Notes under the pieces: model-generated
Database searches by the model: none
Told to the model about the DNA's origin: nothing
Seen by the model: the letters and a program-made list of their open reading frames with translations, nothing else
NCBI RefSeq assembly: GCF_014269285.1
Contig: NZ_JACOAF010000021.1
Span: forward strand, 173,719-237,718
Length of the DNA: 64,000 nt
Source: Rufibacter sediminis
GTDB taxonomy: Bacteria; Bacteroidota; Bacteroidia; Cytophagales; Hymenobacteraceae
Direction: 5' to 3'
Program-made: the position numbers and the translations under genes
Shown here: piece by piece, positions 1 to 10,692 of the stretch
How positions within the stretch are numbered: the stretch's first letter is position 1
How the letters are laid out: each line of letters begins with the position of its first letter

Positions 1-963
1 ATGACGTCGCTGGCGTTTTCCATCGCGCGCAGCATGGCGCCGTTCATCTCCGCGTCCGATGAAATTGTGGTCACCGAGCTGGACCATCGGGCCAACGTTG
101 ATCCGTGGATTACCCTCGCGCAGGACAAAGGCGCAACCGTGCGGTTTATTCCCGTGAACCCCGAGACGTACACGCTGGAGCTGGAGAATTTATCAGAATT
201 CATCACGGAGAAAACCAAGCTGGTTGCGGTGGGGCTGTCTTCCAATGTAACGGGCACGATCACCAACATCGCTAAGATTATTGCCAGAGCCAAGGAGGTC
301 AATGCCCTGGTAGTGGTGGATGCCGTCCACGCCGTGCCGCACCTGACCATCGACTTCAGGGAACTGGGCTGCGACGTGTTGCTGTGCTCGGCCTACAAGT
401 TCTTCGGGCCTCACCTGGGCATTGCGGTGATTGCCGAATCGCTGTTTGAGAAGCTGCCGGTGTACAAGCTGGCGCCCGCCCCGCAGAACATCCCGGACAA
501 ACTGGAAACGGGCACCCAAAACCATGAAGCCATTGCCGGACTCATCGGAGCGATCACGTTCATAGAGTCTCTGGGCGAAGGTGCCACGCGACCTGAGCGA
601 CTGAAAACGGGCATGGAACAGATCATCACGCATGAACTGGAACTGACCCAGCGGCTGGAGAACTCTTTGAGCAGATTGCCGCAAGTACGCCTCTACCGGG
701 CTCCGGCCGATACGCCCAAGACACCCACGTTTGCCTTCACGCTTGACCAAGTGAACGCCCGCGATGTCACCACCTGGTTTGCCCAGCACTACAACATGTG
801 TATTGCGGATGGGCATTTCTACGCCTCCACGCTCGCCGATAAACTGCAGGTGAATCACATGGGCGGCTGGGTCAGGATTGGCTTAGCGCCTTACAACACC
901 CTGGAGGAAGTAAAGCTTTTTGAGGTTGGTTTGCAGGAATTTATCAAGCAGCATATTAAGTAA
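1..963 (+). CDS. Cysteine desulfurase-like class V aminotransferase (5' truncated)
   Basis: PLP-dependent fold-type I enzyme of the cysteine desulfurase-like branch of class V aminotransferases. The visible 320 residues carry the cofactor aspartate in VVVDAVHAVPH (D107) and the Schiff-base lysine in SAYKFFGPH (K133), then a complete C-terminal small domain. The family is usually about 400 residues, and the visible start (MTSLAFSIARS) matches an internal segment of the family, so roughly 80 N-terminal residues lie upstream of the window and the ATG at position 1 is probably not the start. It may act in sulfur mobilisation or as a selenocysteine lyase-like enzyme; the substrate cannot be read from sequence. 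Confidence 0.85.
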   Translation: MTSLAFSIARSMAPFISASDEIVVTELDHRANVDPWITLAQDKGATVRFIPVNPETYTLELENLSEFITEKTKLVAVGLSSNVTGTITNIAKIIARAKEVNALVVVDAVHAVPHLTIDFRELGCDVLLCSAYKFFGPHLGIAVIAESLFEKLPVYKLAPAPQNIPDKLETGTQNHEAIAGLIGAITFIESLGEGATRPERLKTGMEQIITHELELTQRLENSLSRLPQVRLYRAPADTPKTPTFAFTLDQVNARDVTTWFAQHYNMCIADGHFYASTLADKLQVNHMGGWVRIGLAPYNTLEEVKLFEVGLQEFIKQHIK

Positions 964-1099
964 CACCTAAGCTCAAGGTTTTACAAGCTCCGTAGCGTTG
1001 CCCTGCTTTGAATGTATAGGGATTGCCCTCACTTCCTCAAAGGCTCTGCCCGGCCCAGAAAATAATTACGTAAATTGCGGCCCGTTAAGCTAGACTGAC

Positions 1100-1855
1100 G
1101 TGCTGGAGATACTATTTGAAGATGATTATTATGTGGCCATCAACAAACCCAATGGGCTGTTGGTGCATCGCACGCGCATTGCGGAGGAGAAAAAGGAGTT
1201 TGCCTTGCAGTTGCTGCGCGATCAGTTAGGTCTCCGCCTCTACCCTTTGCACCGGCTGGACCGCGGCACCTCGGGTGTGCTGCTTTTCGCCAAATCCCCG
1301 GAGGCGACCGCTCCCGTGGTAAAAGCCTTTTCTGAGCGCCAACCCGATAAAACCTACTTGGCCATCGTCCGCGGGTACGCCCCGGAAGCCGGCACCATTG
1401 ACAGCCCCATCCGTCCGGATAAAGACCATGCCCACAAAGAGGCGCAGGAAGCCGTGACGCACTTCAGCCGGTTAGCCACGGTGGAGCTGCCCATCCCCGT
1501 GGGACGCTACCAGACGGCCCGCTACAGTTTAGTCAAGATCAAGCCCGAAACGGGACGCATGCACCAGATCAGAAAGCATTTTGCGCACCTGCGGCACTAC
1601 ATCATCGGGGACAAGAAACATGGCGACTGGCGGCACAACCTCATGTTTCTGGAGAAGCTGGAAAGCCCTTCTCTGCTGCTCCATGCCGCATCGCTCACCT
1701 TTGAGCATCCGTTTAGCGGAGAGAAAATCCAGATTAAGGCGCAAGTTCCCCTCAACCTGCAGCGCCTCTGCGAAAAGTTTGGGTGGACCGAGGAACTCTC
1801 CAAACTGGAGGAACTTCCGCAGCTGGTACCGTTCATCTCTGGTAGTAGTAGCTAA
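1100..1855 (+). CDS. truC: tRNA pseudouridine(65) synthase TruC
   Basis: RluA-family pseudouridine synthase of 251 residues, the usual TruC length, without an S4 domain. The start MLEILFEDDYYVAINKP and the RDQLG segment resemble E. coli TruC, which modifies U65 of certain tRNAs. The catalytic aspartate is in HRLDRGTSG (D54). The second family motif is visible in the KPETGRMHQIRKH stretch. The start codon is GTG at 1100; I see no convincing ribosome binding site, which is common in this phylum. It follows the aminotransferase by 136 bp and may be transcribed with it. The RluA-family call is certain; the TruC subgroup is very likely. Confidence 0.85.
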   Translation: MLEILFEDDYYVAINKPNGLLVHRTRIAEEKKEFALQLLRDQLGLRLYPLHRLDRGTSGVLLFAKSPEATAPVVKAFSERQPDKTYLAIVRGYAPEAGTIDSPIRPDKDHAHKEAQEAVTHFSRLATVELPIPVGRYQTARYSLVKIKPETGRMHQIRKHFAHLRHYIIGDKKHGDWRHNLMFLEKLESPSLLLHAASLTFEHPFSGEKIQIKAQVPLNLQRLCEKFGWTEELSKLEELPQLVPFISGSSS

Positions 1856-1981
1856 CAACGGGAAGATTTTTGGAGTAGTGCCTGCCCTGGCCTGGTCGCG
1901 CCAACTGGAAAGTCAATGGAGGCCTGCTTCAGAATGACAGCGCCCGAGGACGAAGTCAGCCAGCCAGAAAATCGACAGGAA

Positions 1982-2778
1982 TTACCTCCTCTTCTTTTCC
2001 GTTCTGAAAGAGGGGGAAGAAACAAAGTACAACACAAACCCGGATAGCACCGTTATCAGCCCGAAAATAGAAAACGCCTTCAAAAGAACGTTCCCGATGT
2101 TGTCGCGGCCCTGAAAGTCCATGGTGTGCAGCATCCAGAGGAAATCGAACACGCGCCATTGGTTGTGCCGGATGGTCTGGAAAGTACCCAACTCCGAAGA
2201 AACATACACCGTGCAGTTGGGCTCCTGAAACATGACGGCCCAGGCAGGCAAGGGCTTCTCGCGGTACTCATGGTGGGTGCCCACCTCGGTCAGGTACTCC
2301 ACTTTCTGGATGCGGGCCGGGTCTACCACGGTATTCCGGGCAATCTGCACGGCTTCGGCTTTGCCCAGGGGCGAGATCAGTTTGCCGGTGGCAGCATTCG
2401 CCAGCTGTACTTTCACCTCTGCACCGGCTGCGTGACTTGTCCCGTGGGAGCTTCCCTGCTCTGGAGCGCTCTGCCGGGCCTTGGTGAAATACCTGATCTG
2501 GTACGTGGGCACGCCCAGAATTTCTATCAGTTGGATGGAGCTGATGGAGTCTACCGGCGTGGTGGTTTGTAGCTCCTGCAAGGCCACCTGCGGAGAGGCC
2601 AGGGGAATAGCGGCTGGCAAATAGCGCTTCTCTTTCCGGAGATGATCTCCGTGCACGCGGTCAAGGTCATTCCAACTGAAGTACAGTCCTCCCACAGTCC
2701 AGAACAGAAACTGCCCCCCAGCACCACCCCGAAATAGCGGTGGAACTTGCGTATGAAGTAATGTTTGCTTTTCGCCAT
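1982..2778 (-). pseudogene. PepSY domain membrane protein, frameshifted near the N-terminus
   Basis: About 265 residues once the frame is repaired: an N-terminal membrane helix (RKFHRYFGVVLGG, then QFLFWTVGGLYFSW), a periplasmic PepSY-like region, and a C-terminal helix (GLITVLSGFVLYFVSS). The true N-terminus MAKSKHYFIRKFHRYF, starting at 2778, is in one frame; the rest is in another. The frames meet at a run of six C on the + strand (2714-2719); one more base there restores a single reading frame. A longer open frame to 2818 exists but its first residues do not fit the family. PepSY-TM proteins are linked to metal or cell-surface redox functions, and this one lies just downstream of a metal efflux operon. 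A homopolymer miscall is as likely as real decay. Confidence 0.7.
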
Positions 2779-3140
2779 TGCGCAGCAATATACGACAAGA
2801 ACAGGTACGTACCCGCACTCCCGTTTCAGGCCTGATTTCCCAAAAACATGCCCAAAACCCAGCCCCCTGATGGGCAGCAGGAAAGCTTCTGTTATCAGGG
2901 CGTTACCTTACAGACTGGAAGCAATCCATGGAAGTGTCTGCCGAGGGCGAGAGTGGCCCAGTTGATGGGCTGCTCCGGTTACTGGTTTTGCCTTCTTTTG
3001 AAAATTTGAGGCCGAAAACTTCCGCAGAAAGAAAACCTCCCTTCCAGTACCTCGAGTTAAAGGCAGGACCTTCTTTCATGTGGAAACTTGTTTTTCAATC
3101 TTTAAAGAAACAGTCTACCTCAGATCAACTAAAACCCTAT

Positions 3141-3176
3141 GTTTTAGCGGCCTTTTCAAGAAAACAAGCTTAAAAC
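3141..3176. repeat. PAL38 copy 1
   Basis: Arms GTTTTAGCGG and AAGCTTAAAAC around a CTTTTCAAGAAAA centre. It begins 2 bp past the stop codon of the last metal-efflux adaptor gene, so it could also serve as that operon's terminator, though no T-tract follows on the minus strand. Confidence 0.75.
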
Positions 3177-3177
3177 G

Positions 3178-4509
3178 TCAGTGGCTGTGCCCGGCCATGG
3201 GGTCTGCTCCTTTCTTCAGAACAAACTCGCTGTTGAGCAGATACGCACCGGTGACTACCACGGTATCTTTGGCGGTAAGTCCACTGGCAATGGCTACATG
3301 TTGGGCGCTTTCCTCCCCCAAAGTCACTTTTCTGGGATTGAAGGTATTTTCACCGGTTTTCACCCAAACGTGGGCACCCTTGGCATCTCGGATGACGGCC
3401 TCCAGCGGAAGGGTCAGTTGCTGGCTTTGGGCCGCGGGCAAGGTAATGGTGGCCTGGGTTCCGGCAATCAGATTGCCTTGGGGATTGGGTATCTGGGCAC
3501 GGGCCACTACTACCTGGCTGTTCTGCCGGTACTCGGGGTTGACAAAGGAGATTCTGGTTTTGATGGGGGCTTCTACTCCGGGCACTTTTACCTCTACCGC
3601 CGAACCTACTTTCAGCTGCCTGGCTTCCTGGGCGTACAGTTCCGCTTCCACCCAAAGAGCGGAGAACCGGCTCACCCGGTACAGCGGACTCCCTTCGGCC
3701 ACATACATGCCTTCAGAGGCGGCAATCTCGGTGATGGTACCCGAGGCGGGTGCTACAAACGTGATGCGGGTATCAAAGCGACGGGTTCGGCGTAAGCGGT
3801 TGATTTGAGCTTTGGTAAGGCCTGTCAGCAAAAGTTTCCGTTCAGCGGCATCCAGAATGGAGGCGAACTGCTTTTCCCCCGGAAAGGCTTTCACCTGGTC
3901 TATGGCCAGCAGATACTCCTGCTCTAGGGTCAGCAGGTTTTCACTGTAGAGATCGTAGAGCGGTTGCCCCCGCCGGATGGGCTGCCCCGTTTCTTTCACG
4001 TACAGGCGTTCTATCCGGCCGGCGGCCCGGCTGCTAATCAAATCTGCCTGGGTTTGGTCCACCACCAGCCGGCCGGTTAAAACCGTGTTCGATCCCACCT
4101 GGCCCGTTTGCACTGCCCGGGTAGTGATATTCCCCAGCTTGATCTGGTTATCGCTCAGCATGATGCTGTTTTCTTCCGCACCACCCGCGGTTTGCTTCTG
4201 CACCGGCACCAGGTCCATGCCACAAATGGGGCAAGAGCCCGGTTTCTCTTCCACTATCTGCGGGTGCATGGGGCAGGTGTAAGAAGTAGCAGGCTCTTTC
4301 TGAACGGGTGGTTTCGGGACGGCCACTAAGTCCATTCCGCAGATAGGGCAAGAGCCGGGAGTGTCCTGTACAATCTGGGGGTGCATGGGACAAGTAAACG
4401 AGGTACCTTCCGCCGCCGTTTCCCCCTCCTGGTGCGCATGCTGCTCCGTGCAAGAGATCAGGAAGAGCACGGCCACTACTAGTAAAATAAGATTCTGAAG
4501 CTGTTTCAT
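3178..4509 (-). CDS. RND efflux periplasmic adaptor with two HMBD metal-binding domains (CusB-like)
   Basis: Membrane-fusion (adaptor) subunit of a heavy-metal RND pump, 443 residues, predicted lipoprotein (LISC lipobox, lipidated C20). Two tandem heavy-metal-binding domains follow at about residues 38-62 and 77-101, each with a TCPMHPQIV stretch and a CPICGMDL stretch. The rest has the barrel-sandwich and hairpin layout of CusB/CzcB proteins. The ATG overlaps the upstream adaptor's stop codon as ATGA, which suggests translational coupling. It is the last gene of the efflux operon. Two adaptors in one operon, the second with a doubled metal domain, is unusual; it could be an alternative adaptor or a metal-delivery subunit. 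Confidence 0.9.
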   Translation of the reverse strand: MKQLQNLILLVVAVLFLISCTEQHAHQEGETAAEGTSFTCPMHPQIVQDTPGSCPICGMDLVAVPKPPVQKEPATSYTCPMHPQIVEEKPGSCPICGMDLVPVQKQTAGGAEENSIMLSDNQIKLGNITTRAVQTGQVGSNTVLTGRLVVDQTQADLISSRAAGRIERLYVKETGQPIRRGQPLYDLYSENLLTLEQEYLLAIDQVKAFPGEKQFASILDAAERKLLLTGLTKAQINRLRRTRRFDTRITFVAPASGTITEIAASEGMYVAEGSPLYRVSRFSALWVEAELYAQEARQLKVGSAVEVKVPGVEAPIKTRISFVNPEYRQNSQVVVARAQIPNPQGNLIAGTQATITLPAAQSQQLTLPLEAVIRDAKGAHVWVKTGENTFNPRKVTLGEESAQHVAIASGLTAKDTVVVTGAYLLNSEFVLKKGADPMAGHSH

Positions 4510-5861
4510 CTGTTGTTGTCGGCGATCCGAATAAAACTTTCACTGTCTACCAGGAACTGGGCATTTTCGGCAATCTCATCCTGAACGGTTAAGCCTTGCA
4601 GGACTTCTACCTGCCCGTTAGCCCGTTGCCCCACCTGCACGGAAACCGGCTTGAATACGCTGTTCACTTTCAGGAAAGCCACGGATTGAGTGCCTACATC
4701 CAGCACGGCATCATCGGGTACCCACAAGGCGGAACCGGTGCGGTAGCTGGCCTTGCCTGTCAGCAACTGCCCGATCAAAGTAGACTTGTCCTGCGCCGGA
4801 AGCGAGGCCCGCAACCGGGCGAAGTTCTCCCCTGCGTCATACACCGGCTCAATCAGATTGACGGAGGACCGGACGGAGTCGCCGGGCAGTTGGTTGAAAA
4901 AGATGGTGACGGGAGTGCCTTTGCGGAGTTGATTCACCTCATTGACGGCTATGTTGAACTGTGCCCACACCTGCGAGGCATCTATCACTTTCAGCAAGGT
5001 TTGGCCCGTTGTCACATACATCCCTTCCCGGAGCACAAAGCCAGCATTCTGCGCCGAAGCCGTTGCCGGACTGCCGCTCCCGCTTGTAGCAGGAGAGCCG
5101 CCGCCCATGCCGCCCATCCCCTCGCCGCTGCCACTTCCAGCCGCGGGGGGGCCCGGAGATGCCGTAGTAGCCGCCGTCACTGAAGGGTCCAGCACGTACC
5201 CACTGTAGGGGCTGTACACCGAGAAGATGTAATACGCCTTGCCCGAACGGGCGAGTTGCTTGATCTGTCCTTCGGTGGCACCCAGCAGGCGTAACTTCTG
5301 TCGGGCTCCCGCAATAAGTGCCGTGTTTCCCGGATCATGCTGCAAAAGGTAGAGGAGTTCTTTCTGGGCCGTGACCAGTTCAGGACTGTAGATGTCATAC
5401 AGCTTCTGCCCTTTCCTGACCGGCTGGAAGTTGAATTTCACGTACAGTTTTTCAATTCTACCCCCAAAACGCGCCGGAATCAAATACTGCCTCCGGGTGT
5501 CATACGCCACCACGCCGCTCATCGTGATCACCTGCTCCACCTGCTTCTCCACCGGATGAGTTGTCCGGATGGAGGAAACCACCGTCTGGTTGGCGGGCTG
5601 TAGCAGGTAGTTTAAGTCTGAGGTGACTTCTACCGCCGGGGCGTTCTCCGTTTGCTTGGACACCAGATCCATGCCGCAGATGGGGCAGGAACCGGGTTTG
5701 TCCTGCACAATCTGCGGGTGCATGGGGCAAGTGTATTCCACTTGATGGGCGACGGCGGAAGTTTCTGTTTTAGGGCCGTTTTTGTCTTTACAGGCCCAAA
5801 ACGTAAAGGGTATCATTGCCACCATCAGCGCCAGCGCCTTATTTCTCCAGTTCTTTCTCAT
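4506..5861 (-). CDS. cusB: RND efflux periplasmic adaptor with one HMBD domain (CusB-like)
   Basis: Adaptor subunit of 451 residues. N-terminal hydrophobic segment with a cysteine at C24 (FWAC) suggests a lipoprotein. One heavy-metal-binding domain (about residues 43-67, TCPMHPQIV then CPICGMDLV). The adaptor core is interrupted at about residues 231-271 by a Gly/Ser/Met-rich stretch ([10 protein letters not shown]) absent from the downstream adaptor. The start overlaps the end of the TolC-type gene by 23 bp and the stop overlaps the next adaptor by 4 bp, so the genes form a tight operon. The methionines in the inserted loop could touch soft metals such as Cu(I) or Ag(I); that is inference. 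Confidence 0.9.
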   Translation of the reverse strand: MRKNWRNKALALMVAMIPFTFWACKDKNGPKTETSAVAHQVEYTCPMHPQIVQDKPGSCPICGMDLVSKQTENAPAVEVTSDLNYLLQPANQTVVSSIRTTHPVEKQVEQVITMSGVVAYDTRRQYLIPARFGGRIEKLYVKFNFQPVRKGQKLYDIYSPELVTAQKELLYLLQHDPGNTALIAGARQKLRLLGATEGQIKQLARSGKAYYIFSVYSPYSGYVLDPSVTAATTASPGPPAAGSGSGEGMGGMGGGSPATSGSGSPATASAQNAGFVLREGMYVTTGQTLLKVIDASQVWAQFNIAVNEVNQLRKGTPVTIFFNQLPGDSVRSSVNLIEPVYDAGENFARLRASLPAQDKSTLIGQLLTGKASYRTGSALWVPDDAVLDVGTQSVAFLKVNSVFKPVSVQVGQRANGQVEVLQGLTVQDEIAENAQFLVDSESFIRIADNNR

Positions 5862-7089
5862 ACTTTACGCCTATCAGGTAGAGTTGCTCTAGGTTGTTGA
5901 GGTATTCCAGTTGCGCCATGTTCAGGGCTTCCCAGGCATCAATCACCAGGGGCAACTGGCTGGTATTCTGCTCATAGCTCAGGAGCGTGGTTTCATAGTT
6001 GCGCCGCAGGGCCGGCACGATCTTCTTTTCGTAGTTCTGCACCTGCGTGCGTTTGGTTTGCAGTTCCAGCGCCATGCTGGCCACCATGTTGCGGGCCTCG
6101 TTCAGGAGATTCTCTCGGCCTTTCTGCATCCCTTGAATTTCCAGGCCGATGGCTTTCTGGTTCGATTTGTACATTTTGGAAGACCAGGGCGCAATAGGAA
6201 TGGAAACCATGCCCATGATGGTAAATACCTGCGGCATCATTTTGTCGCGCGGGATCATGTTCTCAAACCGAAGCCCGAAATCGGGTTTCCGCTGGGTGTT
6301 CTCCAGTTGGAGGTTGAGCTGCATGGAGGTAATGGTGCGGTCTATCTGCCGTATGTCGCTGCGGGCGGCACGCAAGGAAGCCGTATCGGGTAAGATGGCG
6401 GCTTGCGGGGCCATCACCGTGGTATCAATGCGAAAGCGGCTTTCCGGCGGAAGGTTCATGAGCATGTTCAGCTGGATGTTCTTCATCTCCACCTCACTGT
6501 TGGTCATCACCAGCATGTTCTCCACTTCGCCCAGGCGGCCTTCGGCTTTGTAGATACTGCCTAAAGAGCTTTGGTTGTACGGGTAACGCACCTTGCTCAG
6601 CTTGAGCATGAACTGCATGATGCGCTGGCTTTCCAGGAGCACGGCTTTCTTCTTCTCCAGCACCACCCACTGGTAATAAGCGGTCTTGGCCTGCGCCCGA
6701 AGCTGGTTGAAGGTAACATCGCGTCCGGCTTCCTCTATTGCCGCCCGGGAGAGCTGGTATTTCTCACGGGCTTTCAGTTTGGCGGGATTGGTGATGTCCT
6801 GCTCCACGGCCGCCATCAGCATGCCTTTGTCGCGGTCTTCCATGATCTCCTGACCCGGGTAAGGGTACATGAAAACCCCGGCCCCCACCATTGGGGCCAT
6901 CTGGCTTCGGGCTCCCTCAGCCATGGCGTTCTGGGCCTGGGCCCGGTAGTCAAATTCCTGAAGCATGGGGTTGTTCCGGGAAATCCGGTGGAGGACAGAA
7001 TCCAGCGGGAGAACCGGGGTCTGCGCCCTGGCCGCTGTTCCCAGCAGCAGCAAGCCTCCTATGCCTATGTATCGTCTAATGCTTGACAT
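5839..7089 (-). CDS. TolC-family outer-membrane channel of the metal efflux operon (CusC-like)
   Basis: TolC-family protein of about 416 residues: signal peptide (MSSIRRYIGIGGLLLLGTAARAQ) and two long alpha-hairpin coiled-coil halves typical of outer-membrane efflux channels. I chose the ATG at 7089, which yields a clean signal peptide; an in-frame ATG at 7101 adds four residues and lies further inside the end of the pump gene. It has no lipobox, unlike E. coli CusC. Position between pump and adaptors indicates it is the exit duct of this metal efflux complex. Confidence 0.85.
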   Translation of the reverse strand: MSSIRRYIGIGGLLLLGTAARAQTPVLPLDSVLHRISRNNPMLQEFDYRAQAQNAMAEGARSQMAPMVGAGVFMYPYPGQEIMEDRDKGMLMAAVEQDITNPAKLKAREKYQLSRAAIEEAGRDVTFNQLRAQAKTAYYQWVVLEKKKAVLLESQRIMQFMLKLSKVRYPYNQSSLGSIYKAEGRLGEVENMLVMTNSEVEMKNIQLNMLMNLPPESRFRIDTTVMAPQAAILPDTASLRAARSDIRQIDRTITSMQLNLQLENTQRKPDFGLRFENMIPRDKMMPQVFTIMGMVSIPIAPWSSKMYKSNQKAIGLEIQGMQKGRENLLNEARNMVASMALELQTKRTQVQNYEKKIVPALRRNYETTLLSYEQNTSQLPLVIDAWEALNMAQLEYLNNLEQLYLIGVKYEKELEK

Positions 7090-10000
7090 CGTAAATCTCA
7101 ATTTTACCGTGTTTTCTGAGCTCGTACTCTTTGGTCATTTCAAACACCACCGGCGTCACCAGCAGAATGTGAATGGAGGACGTGAACACGCCGCCAATCA
7201 GGGGCAACACAATGGGCAGCATCACGTCTGTGCCTACCCCCGTAGCCCACAGCACCGGAATTAAACCAAACAGGGAGACCGACACCGTCATCACCTTAGG
7301 CCGCAGCCGCTTAGCCGCTCCCCGGAACACGTATTCCCGGATATCCTGCTTGGTGATGGTCTGGCGGGAATTTCCTTTCTCGGCTACCAGTTGGTTCATG
7401 GATTCGTTCAAGTACACCACCATCACCATAGCCGTTTCTACGGCTAACCCGAATAGCGCAATGAAGCCCACCGCCACCGCCACCGAGAGGTTGATGCCGT
7501 AGAAATACACAATGAACACGCCGCCAATCATAGCGAAGGGAATTGTGATCAGGTTGAGCAGCGCTTCCTTAAATGACTTAAAGGAAAAGTACAGGATCAG
7601 GAAGATAATGATCAGCACCAGTGGGATGATCAGCTTCAGCGTCTGGTTGGCCCTGATCTGGTTTTCCCACTGCCCGCTCCACTCCAGGTGATAGCCGTTG
7701 GGGATGCCGGTCACTTGCTGATTGATGGTGTTGATGGCCTCCTGCACGGTGCTGCCCAGATCCCGGTCCCGCACGTTGAACAGAACCGCGCCGCGCAGCT
7801 GGGCATTCTCTGAGGTAATCATGGGCGGACCATCCACAAACCGGACATCGGCCACGGCCGAAAGCGGCACGGTTCCGTTGGTCCCTGACTGCAGGGGAAT
7901 GCGCCGGATGCGGTCCAGGCTGTTGCGGTATTCCTGGGCCAGGCGCACGTTGATGGAAAAGCGCTGCCTTCCTTCAATGGTGTTCCCGATGGGCGTGCCC
8001 CCCAGCGCCGACTCCACAATAGAATTCACATCATCCACTGACAGGCCGTAGCGCCCCAGTTCCTCGCGCCGGGTCTGGATTTCCAGGTAGCGGCCGCCTG
8101 ACACCGGTTCTATGTAGAGGTCTTTGACCCCGGGTACTGCCTGAAGCGCATTGCGCACCTTCTCTGACACCACGGCAATGGAATCCAGGCTTTGGCCGTA
8201 CACCTTCACCCCCACATCCGTCCGGATGCCCGTGGCCAGCATGTTGATGCGGTTGATGATGGGTTGGGTCCAGCCGTTGATCACGCCCGGAATCTGTAGT
8301 TTCTGATCCAACTCCGCAATGATTTTGGCCTTGGTCATGCCCTCGCGCCACTCAGATTGCGGCTTCAGCAGGATGATCGTCTCAATCATGCTGATGGGCG
8401 AGTTGTCAGTGGCGGTACTGGCCCGGCCAGCTTTGCCCAGCACCTGGTCTACCTCCGGCAAGGTTTTGATGATCTTGTCCTGCACCTGCAAGATGCGCTT
8501 GGCTTCTGAATTAGAGATATCTGGCAGGGTCACCGGCATAAACAGGATGGAACTCTCGTCCAGCGGCGGCATGAACTCAGACCCCAGGCGCAGCAGCATG
8601 GGAATACTGATCAACAGGGCCAGAATGTTGATCCCGATGGTGGTTTTCCGCCACTCCAGGCACCAGCGCAGAATGGGGCCGTACACCCGCTCCAGGCCGC
8701 GGTTAATGGGATTGCTGGTCTCGGGCTTGAACCTGCCTTTGAGTAAGAGGGTCAGCAAAATGGGCGTCACGGTAATCGCCACAAAGGCGTCCACGATGAG
8801 GATGAAGGTCTTAGTCCAGGCCAGCGGACTAAACAGCCGCCCTTCTTGCCCGGTGAGCAAAAAGACAGGCAAAAATGAGGTGATGGTGATGATGGTGCTC
8901 CAAAACACACTGGGCCCCACCTGCTGGCAAGCCTTCTCTATGATTGACAGGCGCTTTTGCTTATCCATGGTTTTCAAGGGTTTGGGCATCGGCCAGGTGC
9001 CGGTAGGCATTCTCCACCATGACAATGGCATCGTCTACAATCACGCCAATGGCCAGGGCGATTCCGGTGAGCGACATGATGTTGGAGGAAATGTCAAAGG
9101 CATTCAGCAGGATAAACCCGATGGCCACCGACAAAGGCAACTGAATGATGATGATGAGGGCGCTTCGCCAGTGAAAAAGGAAAAGGAAGACCAAAACAGA
9201 AGCTACCAGCATCTCCTCAATCAGGGTTGCCTTTACAGAGTTCACGGATTCATTGATGAGGCCGCTGCGGTCATAGACAATGTTGAACTTCACGCCTTTG
9301 GGCAAACCGGCGGAGACTTCCTCCATTTTGGCTTTCACGTTGGCAATCACCTGCTCGGCGTTCTCGCCGTAGCGCATCACCACAATGCCGCCCACGGCTT
9401 CGCCCTCGCCGTTCAGATCGAAGATGCCCAACCGGCTTTCGCCGGACATCTGTACCGTGCCGATGTCGCGCACCAGTACGGGGATGGTGTTCTGGGTGAC
9501 CAGCGGAATCTGCTCAATCTGGGCCGCCGACTGCAAATACCCGGTGGTTTTGATGATGTAGCCCATGTCGCTCATCTCAAACTTACGGCCGCCGCTCTCG
9601 TTGTTGTTGGCCCGCACCGCGGCGATCACCTGCGGCACCGAAAGGTTGTAATAGGTCAGTTTATTAGGGTCCAGGGTAATCTGGTACTGCTTCTGAAAAC
9701 CGCCAAAAGAGGCGATCTCGCTCACGCCGGGCACATTCTGCAACGCAAATTTCACGTACCAGTCCTGCACCGCCCGTTGCTCGCCCAGGTCCATACCCGG
9801 CGCATCCAGGGTGTACCAGAGAATATGTCCTACGCCGGTTCCGTCTGGCCCCAGCGTGGGAATGGCTCCTTCGGGCAGTAAGCGGTTGGCGTAGTTGAGG
9901 CGCTCCAGCACCCGTTCGCGGGCCCAGTAGATATCGGTCTGGTCCTCGAAGATGATGTAGATGAAACTCATCCCGAACATGGAAGTGCCCCGCACATACT

Positions 10001-10238
10001 TCACCTGGGGCATGCCCTGCAGGTTGGCCACCAACGGATAAGTCACCTGGTCCTCTATGATCTGCGGACTGCGGCCCATCCACTCCGTGAACACGATCAC
10101 CTGATTCTCAGATAAATCAGGAATGGCGTCTACTTTGTTCGTGGCCACGGAATACACGCCCCAGCCAAACAAACCGGCCGCTACCAGCAGCACGATCATC
10201 CGGTTACGGAGCGAAAAGGAGATTAATTTACCTATCAT
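7076..10238 (-). pseudogene. cusA: Heavy-metal RND pump, CusA type, split by a frameshift
   Basis: Inner-membrane proton-driven pump, about 1,050 residues in total, the family length. The N-terminal half (10238 to 8961, 425 residues, MIGKLISFSLRNRMIVLL) includes the TM4 signature AIGVIVDDAIVMVEN, which fits CusA-like monovalent-metal pumps better than CzcA (DFGxxVDGA). It reads out at TAA (8961-8963). The other half continues in the +1 frame to the stop at 7076 (KQKRLSIIEKACQQVGPSVFW onward) and has an ATG at 8966-8968 overlapping the first half's stop as ATGGATAA. Removing one base from the A4 or C3 run just before restores one frame. It may be a sequence error, a disrupted pump, or two coupled half-proteins. 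Start is 54 bp after the HMBD lipoprotein gene. Confidence 0.85.
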
Positions 10239-10292
10239 AACAGGAAGGAATAATCCTCCCAGCTTTAGTCACCGGGAGGAGTCAGTAAGATC

Positions 10293-10589
10293 TTAGTGTT
10301 GGTCGCCCTCCTGGTGCTGGTGCTCCTGGGCGGCAGCGGCGGAATCCAGCGTTTGACCAGGCTTCACTTCCTCCAGGAACATGCCGCATTTGGGACATTT
10401 GCCTTTCTCAGCGCTCACCACCTCGGGATGCATCGGACAGGTATAAGACACGCCGGCCACTGGCTGGCCCGCTTGGGTTTGAGTTTCGGTTTGCTCTGTG
10501 GTTTTCGGATCTGATCCAGAACTGTTGCACGCTGAAAAGAACGCCATCCCGAAAAAGGCCACTACAAAGTTTGCTTTCAATGATTTCAT
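10293..10589 (-). CDS. Small HMBD heavy-metal-binding lipoprotein
   Basis: 98-residue predicted lipoprotein (FFSAC, C21) with one heavy-metal-binding domain at about residues 49-72 (YTCPMHPEVV then CPKCGMFLEE) and a His-rich C-terminus (QEHQHQEGDQH). Probably a periplasmic metal chaperone or buffer that feeds the pump encoded next. It precedes cusA by 54 bp on the same strand. The domain is the same type as those fused to the two adaptors downstream, giving four HMBD copies in one operon. Confidence 0.85.
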   Translation of the reverse strand: MKSLKANFVVAFFGMAFFSACNSSGSDPKTTEQTETQTQAGQPVAGVSYTCPMHPEVVSAEKGKCPKCGMFLEEVKPGQTLDSAAAAQEHQHQEGDQH

Positions 10590-10692
10590 ATAAATGGTTA
10601 TTTATGAAAGAAGTAAATACCGGATTACCTGCTGGAACTCATGGCTCCGACAGAGATAAATTACAGCCATAAGCACTCTCGCCAAGCGGAGG

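Noticed and set aside
193..858. 221-codon open frame opposite the aminotransferase
   Set aside because: Antisense shadow of a well-conserved gene; no domain or sensible composition.
2779..2818. Upstream ATG of the PepSY frame (MRVRTCSC)
   Set aside because: It is an artefact of the frameshift; the family N-terminus is in the other frame, starting at 2778.
8961..8995. Programmed ribosomal frameshift in cusA
   Set aside because: No slippery heptamer plus structure is evident, and RND pumps are not known to use one; kept as an error or disruption with the coupling option noted.
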